Assembly: GCA_037501455.1 (NCBI GenBank)
Contig: CM074856.1
Span: forward strand, 44,855,001 to 44,919,000
Reading direction: 5' to 3'
Origin: Lantana camara
Lineage: Eukaryota; Streptophyta; Magnoliopsida; Lamiales; Verbenaceae
Length of the DNA: 64,000 nucleotides
Each line of letters begins with the position of its first letter. Within the stretch, counting starts at the first letter, position 1. The position numbers were made by a program, and so were the translations under genes. The notes under the pieces were generated by a model, which did no database searches, was not told where the DNA came from, and worked only from the letters and a program-made list of their open reading frames with translations. Positions 47,201 to 56,796 of this stretch are shown here, one piece after another.

Positions 47201-48871
47201 CACCTTCCCCGATCGAATATCCTGCAGCAGACAGAAAGTAGGGAACATTAGCACCATACAATTGAGCTCTTTAGTAACTTGGCTAATAGACAGTAATTTG
47301 TATGTCAAGCTTGGCACATAAAGACAATTCTGTAGTTTTAAGTTTGGAAGCAACTTCACAGTCCCCATGCCCTCAACCGGGCATATACCACCACTTGCAT
47401 TCAAAATCCCTTTTTTTGAGGGTGCTCGAAATTCCTCCAAATCCGATCGATCAGAAGTCATGGTGTCAGTGGCACCACAATCAAAAATCCACCGTGAATT
47501 TTGCCCGTTACCCTGTGAATTAATATGAAGAGCTGTACCTGTTGTATCATCTTTTACATATGGGGTCTTACAATCACAAGTGGAACAACTATTGGGGTTA
47601 TCATTGCAGAGATTACAACATGTGGGGGCTGAATTGAAAATATGGGGGGAATTGGAATTAAATAAAAGAGAGGAAGGGCTTGGTGGTAAATACACCTCAT
47701 GCCCTATACCTAAATTGGCACGCCCCAATTCCTCCTTCACATCAGACGCCGACTCCTGTTCTTCTTCTTTCTTCTGTTCTGCCGGTGGTCCACCATGTCC
47801 GGCGACGGCGACCGACGCTGCGCCATGAGGCGCCGTCGTGTAATCCCATCGTCTACTCCTCCACCCTTCCGGCCACCCAATCAGTTCGTAACATCCTTTT
47901 TCGGAGTGGCCGGGTCGTCTGCAGTGCCCGCACACCACGGGGTTGCTGTCGCCGCTGAGATTTCGGCGTGGCGCCGCCGTTGGGGAAGGTCTAGGCGGCC
48001 CACTCGCCGTAACCGTTCGCGTTGCTCCTGTTCTGTTTTTGCCGCGACCAACGCCGTCCCGGGATGAGTTTCCGGCCACTAGTCCGACTCCAATGCTTGA
48101 TTCAGACGCCAATGATGAGTTCCGACCCCCTAAAATCTCACGCCGATTCCCTTCTCGCCGGATGGTGGCATAGGCCTTCTCTACGGTTGGAAGTGGGTCC
48201 TCTTTCAAGAGGTCTCGTCGCTCCGATTCGTACCTATCGTCGATCCCGGCGAGGAATTGGAATAACTGGGTCTCGGATCTGAGGCGATTGAAGGCCGTGA
48301 TGTCCCGCTCACAAGCCATCGGATTGGGTTGTCGGAGCTCAATTTCTCTCCAAATTCTTTGGAGACTGCTATAATACTTTTCGATACTGTCCGATCCCTG
48401 TCTTAGGTTATTGGCCCTGACCGTGAGGTCGTAGATCTGAAGGCCGTCCCTGCTGTGGCTGTACGTGGAGTTTAGTGCGTCCCATAGCATCTTTGCCGTC
48501 GGGTATTCGGCGAAGAGGACCACTAATTCTGGCTCCATGTTATGTAGTAACCATGTACAGACGATAAGATCCGTCTGTTCCCATTTGGCGTAAGCCGGAG
48601 AATCTGCTGGTGGTGGTGGTGGGTTGCCGATTAGATGATTCAATTTCCCCCTCCCCCCAATCTCCATTTTCATGAGACGTGACCAGAGGGAATAGTTGAA
48701 TTGGTTAAGTTTGATGTTGATAGATACGGATTGGGACATTGGGTTGTGGCTCTGATTGATGTCGGGTTGTGTTGTTTGTAGATTGCTGAGTATACTGGCT
48801 AATTGGGTGGCTAGGGAATCGCCGGGCTGTTGCGATCCCTTGCCGGTGCTGCTGTTGCTGTCTTCGGCCAT
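44210..48871 (-). CDS. Copia C gag-pol polyprotein (1553 aa, intact)
   Basis: Domains in order: gag with VSINIKLNQFNYSLWSR (about 50), zinc knuckle CGHCRRPGHSEKGC (about 313), protease with FDCGATDTM (about 463; the usual DSG/DTG is DCG), integrase with LWHRRLGHP, HSDVWGP (about 650), RSDNGGEY (about 713) and NGVAERRN (about 750), a proline/threonine-rich linker, reverse transcriptase with YVDDMVITGD (about 1229) and RNase H with TDADWAGSPSD (about 1392). It starts 62 bases inside the primer site. The order integrase-RT is that of copia. All expected catalytic residues except the protease serine/threonine are in place. Compared with copia B it has no stops. Confidence 0.96.
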   Translation of the reverse strand: MAEDSNSSTGKGSQQPGDSLATQLASILSNLQTTQPDINQSHNPMSQSVSINIKLNQFNYSLWSRLMKMEIGGRGKLNHLIGNPPPPPADSPAYAKWEQTDLIVCTWLLHNMEPELVVLFAEYPTAKMLWDALNSTYSHSRDGLQIYDLTVRANNLRQGSDSIEKYYSSLQRIWREIELRQPNPMACERDITAFNRLRSETQLFQFLAGIDDRYESERRDLLKEDPLPTVEKAYATIRREGNRREILGGRNSSLASESSIGVGLVAGNSSRDGVGRGKNRTGATRTVTASGPPRPSPTAAPRRNLSGDSNPVVCGHCRRPGHSEKGCYELIGWPEGWRSRRWDYTTAPHGAASVAVAGHGGPPAEQKKEEEQESASDVKEELGRANLGIGHEVYLPPSPSSLLFNSNSPHIFNSAPTCCNLCNDNPNSCSTCDCKTPYVKDDTTGTALHINSQGNGQNSRWIFDCGATDTMTSDRSDLEEFRAPSKKGILNASGGICPVEGMGTVKLLPNLKLQNCLYVPSLTYKLLSISQVTKELNCMVLMFPTFCLLQDIRSGKVIGRGTEERGLYYVDEVVQHGTAALAHGTVDRQQWLWHRRLGHPSLGYLKVLFPKLFSSASQFSCETCLLAKSHKQSYPVSNSRSKTAFSLVHSDVWGPAPNTESSQGFRYFVLFIDDYSRMTWVYFLKNKAEVSDKFIEFFHMIRTQFRSHLQVLRSDNGGEYVNSVLKQFFQNQGIVHQTSCSHTPQQNGVAERRNRQLLEMSRSLLIESHCPHYMWPEAVATSVYLVHRLPSKPLNFKTPLECLNSQVSIPSILTLQPRVFGCSVFVHLPKTVRSKLDPCSVKCVFVGYGVNQKGYRCYHPSTRRLFTTMDCDFVESEYFFLSPLSSQGESSQQDPLSGVPPLSWPSTVPKEQVGGTTEPPPPAVQPAATSTEPITPTNSPEVSNDILLTSVSPTVSPIPYNSAGDTEGQGESNVRDTGRYMLPPRANRGVPPRRYEPEHTGRAPKYPVANFVRGTLTEQARAYTTAVHSVSIPTRVEEALTDERWVQAMQAEMEALEKNETWEKCVVSPEKRTVGCRWVFTVKHRADGSVERYKARLVAKGYTQTYGIDYSETFSPVAKIDTIRVLFSVAANQGWPLHQFDVKNAFLHGDLQEEVYMEPPPGFSRGFRKGEVCRLRKALYGLKQSPRAWFGRFSAAMKKYGYHQSNSDHTLFIKRRGDRVTCLIIYVDDMVITGDDSDEISNLRENLFREFEMKDLGQLKYFLGIEVLRSKKGIYISQRKFVLDLLVETRLLDCKPADTPMVVNHGLRIEEGAEEADRARYQHLVGKLIYLSHTRPDITYAVGVLSQFMHQPQKGHMDAAVRVCRYLKGCPGKGIVFQKHGHLEIEAYTDADWAGSPSDRRSTSGYFTLVGGNLVTWKSKKQKVVALSSAEAEFRGIARGVAEVLWLRKLLTEIGYSPTGACSLKCDNRAAISISENPVQHDRTKHVEVDRHFIKEKIEEGIIKLPFVRSEDQLADILTKAVNGRIFSEVLSKLYIEDPTVQLEGECQSIASK

Positions 48872-48933
48872 GGCCGAGAAAGGTTAGGGTACGTGATGAG
48901 CAAGGTTCGGATCCAATTATTGGATCGTCGCCC

Positions 48934-48945
48934 GCTCTGATACCA
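48934..48945 (-). other. Copia C primer binding site (initiator tRNA-Met type)
   Basis: TGGTATCAGAGC on the minus strand abuts the 5' LTR end AGTTCAACA, matching the initiator-Met tRNA primer used by copia elements. Confidence 0.92.
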
Positions 48946-50983
48946 TGTTGAACTTAAGAGAATTCATGTTTTTGGAGAAATTGTATTATTTCTGTATTGA
49001 CTGTCTAAAACTATACAACCTACAAGGGAGGCTAAATACAAATACACCTAAACTAGGAAAGGAAAGTAAATCACGTTAACAATTTACACTAATCACTACA
49101 ACAAAAATTGGTTATTAGGACACAAGAAAGTGTCCTTATATGGTACATATTGAGACACTTTTAATTTTTGGGACACTTAATATAAGTGTCGCATGTATTG
49201 GTGTCGCATAAAGTTTTGGGACACTTGAAATGCCTCAATAACTCATTTTATTGAGATACTTATATATATCCTTTTAGTGCATTGATAGGACACAAAAAAG
49301 TGTCCCAATACAAAATTTGAGAATTAGTAAATAATTGATTTTGAACACTCGTTTTTGTGTCTAAATTTATATTTTTTTTCTTTCTAATTATATGTTATTG
49401 TTATTCTATAATATCTTTAGATGAATATCATTTTTCTGTTAATTTTTTCTTTCCTGTAACACGCTAGGAAATTATACTTTATTATTTTCAATCTAAACTA
49501 CAATATACTGGACATGAAATCAAAAAATGAATTCTTTAATAAAACTCATCAAAATATCAATAATTTACAATAAATATGTCAATCAATTCTTAGATCAATA
49601 CATACACAAGACAATTATTCCAACTCTCAAATATTACAAAATCAATTCCTAAAATCTGAGTTCTCAACATGATCTAAACTATTCACAAATGTAACTTGTC
49701 ATCTGGAACAACCTGCATTCACAGAATAAAAATGAATCAAGTTATATGAATATGTGTATCAAAAGCAATGAATAATATAGATCAATAATTCACTCATATT
49801 TCAGATTCAATAGGTTAGAATTTTGTATATAATTTAATAACGTAAACAAATGGTATAAAAATTGTCAAACAAGAAAGTGTCCATTTAATGAGCAATTACA
49901 ATTTTAGATTACTAAGAGACAGTAAGACAACAAACAATAAAAAAAATTATTTAAATTTTAACACTTGAATAATTTGAGAGTGAAAGAGTAAATTTCAAAG
50001 GAAACTAATAAATTACTAGCCTCCTTTCGAGTGAATGTGAAAATGTATTCCATGTAAAATAAGAAAATTAAAGAACAGAATAGTCACATTAGATAAAATA
50101 GGTTCAATAAAATTCTTGAAATATATTTACGAAAATACTTCCAACAAGTTACCTTTTCTTGACAATGGTGGAGAATATCCTCCTTTTAGTTTTCTCAAAT
50201 AAACTGCAACAATAAATTAAAGAAAGATTCTCTTCTCGACAAATGAATTTATACTATATACAAGTATGACACATAAATCTAAGAAAAGAACGAAGAACGT
50301 AGATATCAAACTAGAAGTTCATGAAGCATACCTGACTAACAAATTTTCTTTAGAAAGACTTTTTATCTTCATTTAACTATCAATAAATACAACACGAAAT
50401 TAGTATATTATTAACTACTGGCAAATAGAAAACAAGATCTACATAGGTTTAGAGAAAACTTCTACAAATTATTTCAACATAACTCAGGAGAGTAAAAGCA
50501 AAATCAATATCAAACTCAAAAGGAAAAACAAGTAGAATGGCAAACAATCGCTCAAATAGCAACTAACCAATAAAGGCGACCTCTTGAGTGGCGTTAGAAT
50601 GAAATTGTATGAATCTTCTTTGCCGCATATGGAGTAGAAGAAGTAATTCTTTTTTATTGTTGATTGTATATAATGAAAGAAAAGAAATAAAAACTCTAAG
50701 AAAAAAGAGCCCTAAGAAAGAGAAAGAGAAAGAGAGAAAACAGTGTAGTAGCGTAGTGGAGATCGTGATTAGAGAGACCTGCTAAATTAAAAGACTAAGT
50801 AAATTAATTAGAGGAATTTTTAAGCGCCAACACCAAATAAATGTCCTTAATTTTGTAAGTGTCCTAAAAATTAATTTTTGGGACATTTAAAAAAAAAAAT
50901 ATCCTAAAAGAAGTGTCCTATAATATATATTTTGTTGTAGTGAATACACAAATCCCTGATTATTTGCTTGCTATACTTTGACA
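48946..50983 (-). repeat. 5' LTR of copia C, split by a CACTA element
   Basis: The LTR parts are 48946-49093 and 50946-50983. Together they give 186 bp after removing the 1849 bp insertion and one copy of its 3 bp duplication. The promoter LTR of copia C is therefore disrupted, which may silence it. Confidence 0.94.
49094..50942. mobile_element. Non-autonomous CACTA element (1849 bp)
   Basis: Ends are CACTACAACAAAA and TTTGTTGTAGTG, with a 3 bp duplication AAT (49091-49093 and 50943-50945). Subterminal regions repeat GTGTCC / GGACAC motifs at both ends (for example 49110-49320 and 50830-50930). No transposase frame is visible; the AT-rich middle is unexplained. It differs in terminal and repeat sequence from the CACTA at 12111-13445. 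It is younger than copia C, which it splits. Confidence 0.92.
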
Positions 50984-51254
50984 TAGATTATATATAGATA
51001 TATTAAAGATAATTACAAGGGCAAAAGTTGGTCTAATTTTGACATGACAGCCTTCTTACTGCAAAGTTGATGGAATTACGTACCTCGCACTCCTTTTCTC
51101 TAAAGTTGGTCACTAATTTAATGGCTCATTTGATGCCGCCTCAGCAATCAGCATCATTCGTTCTGTAATCACAAGAACTAATTAGGGAGAGTACAATCAT
51201 ACTTACCAAGAAACATTGTTTCCCTATTCAAATCCGTGTAGCATATTTGTTAAT

Positions 51255-51441
51255 AGGGTAATTCTATTTCTAATACGAGATTGATTCGGTCCAATCGTTG
51301 TAATAATGGGTGTGAGTTTTTATATTTATTATGTGGTTGATGAAAAATTTAGTGAGAGTTACCAATTAAATGATAAGGTAATTAAATAGCAAGGTAATAC
51401 ACTTGTCATTTAATTAGTTGGGGTTTGCGCTAAAAATTTCC
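51255..51441. mobile_element. hAT-like MITE (187 bp), relative of 36443-36623
   Basis: An 8 bp target duplication TTGTTAAT / TTGTTAAC (51247-51254, 51442-51449; one mismatch) surrounds GGGTAATTCT...AAATTTCC ends and the inner block ACACTTGTCATTTAATTAG shared with the other copies. Confidence 0.65.
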
Positions 51442-51449
51442 TTGTTAAC

Positions 51450-52048
51450 ATCCCATGTTGGGAAAAAAAAAACAACAAATCATGTGTTAGTTAATAAATA
51501 TTTAGCAATTCTCACCTTATTAACTATTTTTTGAGATGAGTTAGTTTAAATATATATATATATACTTTCACATAATATCAGAATAAGTTACATCTATACG
51601 TAATTGAATTGAAAACTAAAGATTTAAAAATTTTAATCAAATTTTACGCTTCATATTATTACACACGGGCTGGGTGCGTGGCCCGGTGGTGAGGAGATTC
51701 GTTGTTAAATTTTATGCTTCAAGTGCGCACGCAGGGTGCATGGGCTGGCCGGGGGCGAGGAGATTCCTTGTTAACCGAGGGTAGAAAACCTTGTGCTAGT
51801 TAATAAATATTTGACAACCGTCATCTCATTACCTAATTTTTTAGATGAATTAGGTCAAACATATACTTTCATAATATTTGAACCAGGCCTTTAAATTTGG
51901 AATTTTTCTTTAGATTAATTCTATTCACTTTAAAAACACCAACTATTGATAAGAATAAAAAATAAAAAACTTAAATTATTTATGTCACATAATTAATTAG
52001 TTTTCCTTTTTTTTTTTTAAATTGCATTTGTTGCTGAAAATTCTAATG
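51450..52048. other. Spacer with an imperfect direct duplication
   Basis: At about 51667-51780 two similar segments carry GAGGAGATTC(G/C)TTGTTAA after a GC-rich stretch (GTGGCCCGGTGGTGAGG / GGGCTGGCCGGGGGCGAGG). A tRNA-derived origin is possible but weak. No gene. Confidence 0.4.
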
Positions 52049-52056
52049 CATATACG

Positions 52057-52671
52057 TAGGGTTGTCAATGCATGGATCGGATTTTAATCCGAATCCGATC
52101 CGAATTTTAGTATATTCTTCCGATAAAAATGTTCGATGGATCATATCCGATTATAAATATTCGTTATCCGAAATAAATGGAGCGAATATTGATTTAAGGA
52201 ATCCAATCCGTGAAAAATCTGAATCCGATATTATATATAATATTTAATTAAATAAATTATTTACTAGTACATAATATTAAGTAAAATAATTAAAATTAAA
52301 ATTTTCACATATTTATCACTTTAAACAATAATAAAATTTTAATTTTTTATTCTAAAAATATATATATTTTTTTATTAATAAGTTTAAATTTACCTATTTT
52401 AAATAACTATAAAAATACCTATCAAATAATCCATTAAATAACAATTATTTATTAAATATTATGTAATTATATTTATTTTTTAATATCAAATTTGTTATTT
52501 AAAAAAAATAGATTTTATTACTAATCGGGTCAGATCTTTTATCGGATCTGATCCTATCCGATTATGTATGGATTAAAAAATAATAAATTCGGATTTGGAT
52601 TCGGATCTGGTTATCAGATTTGGATCCTGAATCTCCTGATCCGATCTGAATCCGACCCGTTGACAGCCTTT
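52057..52671. mobile_element. hAT-like non-autonomous element (615 bp)
   Basis: Imperfect inverted ends AGGGTTGTCAA... / TTGACAGCCTTT with an 8 bp duplication CATATACG / GATATACG (52049-52056, 52672-52679; one mismatch). Both subterminal parts are rich in ATCCGAATCCGATCCG-like repeats. No transposase; the open frames 52062-52247 and 52564-52848 follow these repeats and are not genes. Confidence 0.75.
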
Positions 52672-52891
52672 GATATACGAGCACGAGGCACATTTATGTG
52701 GAATTTTATAAAGTCTAATTACCATATGGCCCAAGTTTTGGCACTCATACTGGGCCTAATTTTGTCAACCCAAAAAAAGACGTATTGGGCTATTAGAGGA
52801 TGTTCATTGTTCCTTACGTCTTTACTGATGGGCTGTCGCAGTCTCTGAAAGTGAATAGTTAGCCTTAGCCAACAAGTTGTAATATTTATTA

Positions 52892-53298
52892 CGGGTAATT
52901 ACATTTAGGTCCCCTGAGGTTTGTCCTAATTACAAATTAGTTCCTCTTGTTTCAGAAATTACATATTAACCCCCAATCCTAACGGACAGTTTGAGGTCCC
53001 TGGGCGCCGTTAGTATTCCGCTAATTTGAAATTTGAATTTTCGAAAATACCCCTGAATTTCAGGGACTACATTGTTGATGTGATTTAGTTAAAGGGTCAT
53101 TTTGTAAGAAAATTCATAGTTCAGGGATTTTTTCTGTAATATTTTTTGGAAATTCAAATTTCAAAATTAATGGAATACTAACGGCGCCCAGGACCTCAGA
53201 CGGTCCGTTAGAATTAGGGGTTAATATGTAATTTTCGAAACAAGAGGGACTGATTTGTAATTAGGGGAAACCGCAGAGGACCTAAATGTAATCGCCCC
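52892..53298. mobile_element. Mutator-like foldback MITE (407 bp)
   Basis: Long inverted ends of about 130-170 bp face each other (starting GGTAATTACATTTAGG and including TTACATATTAACCCC and GGCGCCGTTAGTATTCC in each arm). A 9 bp target duplication TATTTATTA lies at 52883-52891 and 53299-53307, typical of Mutator-like elements. The RNA would form a long hairpin. Confidence 0.88.
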
Positions 53299-53307
53299 TA
53301 TTTATTA

Positions 53308-55255
53308 TTCACGCTTTTGTTAGTTAGCTACGTTTTCTTTGTAACGACGTAGTTTAGAATTAGCTGCTTAGTTTCTCTTCTGTATATAAATACATTTGCT
53401 GTACTTCTTTTTCTTGGAGAAAATATACAGAAAACTTGCTCTGCAGATTTGTTCAGTCTCACAGAGCAATTTCACATCTCATATTCTCAAATATTCCTAT
53501 TTTTCTGTTTTAAAATTTTAATCCTACTATAGATATTTTAAAAAAAACAAACCATTATCCAGACGCCAGAGTGAGGAGGAAGTGGTAATTTTTTGAGTTT
53601 GTAGTACGCAAAACACTATTTTTTTAATTCAAAATTTTACCTTAAAGAATAAACTCATTAATCACTTGAATCAATCCTTATTGGCTACGCTGTGATCATT
53701 TCAATCAAAGTTACTTCAACCACAAAATCAGAATATAAATATTACATTTCACTTAAAAATTTAAGTATCTCATTTCAATCAAATGAATTTAGCCATAAAG
53801 GTCAAATTTAACCATTCAATATTACACTAACTAATTAAAAATATCACATTCAAATTTATAAAAATACGCCTATCTTTTAAGAAGAATGTTACACCTAATT
53901 AGTTTGGATCAATTTAAATTTTAAAAAAAAATTATGATATAAAGTAACAACAATTCTCAATAAACCAAAATTTGGTGGCATATTTACTTTGAGTGTTAAT
54001 ATACGTAGATATGGACATAGAAATATGAATATGATATAATAGAAATATTTTTTTAAAATTTTAAGAAAATCAAATATAAAAGTTCAAAACAAAATAATAT
54101 AATAAAATAATATTTTTAAAAATGTGAATTAAATTAACGGAGAATAATAGAAATTGAAGTGAGCATCTTGGAAAATGTGGAGATGAAAATTTCGAGGTTT
54201 TGACTGACATTATAATCATTGCACTTTTTTGTTTGATTTCTGCTCTTTTGACTGTTGTCTGTTGGATTAATATATACTTCCTATTCTGCCCTTATATTTG
54301 GAAATTTTTAATTTCTTAAAATGAAATGATTATAAGTTTTTTTTTTGGCTGACAATGATTATAAGTTTAACATTGGCTATTTTGCAACATTAAAAGAAAG
54401 ATTAAAAAGATTCTGTAGTTGTGGTCTTGGTGCTCCCGTGGAGTCCAACAAAATATATGAAGGTCCTCAGTCCTCTTGCTGCGTGATCTTCTCGAATCTC
54501 TCTTAATTTGGGATTTGTCCAATTATGTCGTCCGTGTCTTCACTCACGAGACTAAACTATCAATTAAAATAGTAAATATATCAATTTAATTAATTAGTTT
54601 GTAACATCAAGCCATCTAATTTAATAGGTTTCATATTCGAGTATCTGGATATACAATTACAATTTGTAAAAAATATTTTACATCGTAGTGATCGATTCAT
54701 GTAAAATGAGCTATTAAAAAGAAAAGAAAAAACGAAAGGCCCACAACTCGAACTTACTAAATAGGAAATAGAAGGGAGAAAAAAATGAAATTTGTTAACA
54801 TATCCTATATTGAGCTAACAGAGATTGATACAAGTGATTTTTTTAAAGCAATAACTTTGGTTCGAATTTCACTTGGGGTTATATTTAAAAAAATAAAATC
54901 TTATATTGATAAAGAAATGAATCATGTGCTAGTTAATATATGTTCAACTGTCACCTCTTTATCGTCCTTTAGGTTAGACCTCCGAATTATTCGGATCTAA
55001 ACGTGTGAGGGATGTGTTAATATATCTCATATTAAAAAAATAAATAAATAAATCATATTCTAGTTAATATATATACTTGAAAAACCTTCACCTCATTATT
55101 TTACTTTTGAGGTGAATTAGGTTCAACCTCAATTTCATAAAATTAAAATAATAATTAACCTTAGACTAAACTAATGAGTTACAAGTCAAATCGAAAATAT
55201 GAAAAATGACTTTCTAATAATTGTAATCATAGTAAATTCGACCCAACTTGAATGT

Positions 55256-55304
<49 letters not shown>

Positions 55305-56610
55305 TTGTTTCAATCGGGCTAATTTTTTATTAGAGTTTTTCATTAAATTCCATATCATTTAGTATCACTTGTCAATAGGCAATTCATTTTTAATTGGAGT
55401 TCTAATTAACATGATGCTAATTCAATCCAAGTTTTCCTATTCAATTTTTAGAAAATAAAATTATCATCGATAAAATAATTTTAGGAAGGCGCTCAAAAGT
55501 CAATCATCATTAAGTAATACAATTAGTACATTGATTAACTAAATATCTAATAATATTTGAGTTTTTAATTCACGATCAATCTACTATAATAGAGAGAATT
55601 TTATATATTAATTATCGATCTATATAAAATAAAATATAAAAAAGAAGAAAATAGAAAAAGCCCGCAGTTCGAGCTTAACAAATAGGGAATAAAAGAAAAA
55701 AATGAAAAAACGATTAACCTTAGACTAAACCAAGGAGCCACATGTCAAATCGGAAATGACTTGCAATTGTCCTTAAACTTTATTATCTTTTGACTTTGGG
55801 CATCAACAGTGTAAATTTTATTTCACTTGTACCGTCGACCAAATGACTATAGTTAAATATAGGGACTAATACTGTACACAGCCACGATAAACAATTTGAT
55901 TTTATTACTTTTCAGTATATATATATAGAATTTCTTCATGTTTATTAACATTGATTTACATTTGCATCGCTGTAATATTGAATGATTATAATTTATACCC
56001 TTTAAATAAAAATATTAAAAAACTTATCATTTCAAATTTATAAAATTATTTCGGTAGGATTTCGACAAAATCATCTTAATTATATTTCATCATTAATTAA
56101 TTTTTCATAACTAGCACATTCTTCAAGTGAAAGATCGAAAATTTATGAATGTTTTTTTTATAATAATCAATAAATCATGCGTTTGGACATTAATATTCAT
56201 GGTAATTTTATTTGTTTTTCAATTAGTGATGAGAAATTAATCATTGCTGAAATATAATTAATTCAAGACTGATTTCGTGGAAACTCTACCAAAATGAATT
56301 TTTTTGTAATTTCTCAAACTCAAAAGAATAAATTGGATAATATTTCTATTTAAGAGAATATAAATTATAATTACTGGTGAAGCGGTAAAAAACTCTATTT
56401 ATTAAATAATATATATTTTTTTATCACATCTCGGTTTAACAAAACTCAATCAATAATATAAGTAAATATATTAAACTTATTATTTAATTAATTAATTTTA
56501 TTTAAACTTTGCCTCCGTTAATATAAAATACTATATAATTTAAAATTTACCCTTATTAAATAATTGATCTACCACTTATTCAAGCTTGTACGTAGTACTG
56601 TACATCATGC
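53308..56610. other. Intergenic spacer with possible LTR remnant and TA microsatellite
   Basis: At 53318-53500 TGTTAGTTAG, a TATA-like TATATAAATA and a pyrimidine-rich tail look like a copia LTR remnant, but no far end or target duplication was found. A pure (TA)n run lies at about 55258-55299. Weak tRNA-like boxes occur near 54795-54880. The rest is AT-rich with no supported gene. Confidence 0.4.
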
Positions 56611-56706
56611 GTAAGAGAGAGAGAGAGAGAGAGAGGTGAGCTTATCAAACTAAAACCAGAACATGCGGTAAAGAAGTTGCTCCTAGTTAGTTCCTACATG
56701 TATGGC

Positions 56707-56714
56707 TATATAAA
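56707..56714 (+). promoter_or_regulatory. Likely TATA box of the LOG gene
   Basis: TATATAAA lies 83 bases before the start codon at 56797, a plausible spacing for a core promoter with a short 5' leader. A (GA)n run at about 56613-56634 lies just upstream. Confidence 0.65.
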
Positions 56715-56796
56715 GCATACACCATACTACTCCACAACCATAGTTTCATTACTTTGCAGAGAGCGAAACAAATAATATTTACACAAAAACCCAATT

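Larger units (their letters stand above)
44048..50983 (-). mobile_element. Copia C: complete, very young Ty1/copia retrotransposon
   Basis: Target duplication TAGAT at 44043-44047 and 50984-50988. The 3' LTR (44048-44233) and 5' LTR (48946-50983 with a nested CACTA) are each 186 bp and appear identical by eye. Primer site 48934-48945, purine tract before the 3' LTR (TTGAGGGGGAG on the minus strand), and an uninterrupted gag-pol. It is the same family as the decayed copia B at 15516-30958. Identical LTRs and an open frame point to very recent insertion. Confidence 0.96.

Noticed and set aside
44265..48282. Plus-strand frames opposite copia C gag-pol
   Set aside because: Antisense shadows of an intact polyprotein with all copia domains.
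49094..50942. Captured host gene in the CACTA element in copia C
   Set aside because: No exon-like or domain-bearing frame could be recognised in the AT-rich interior.
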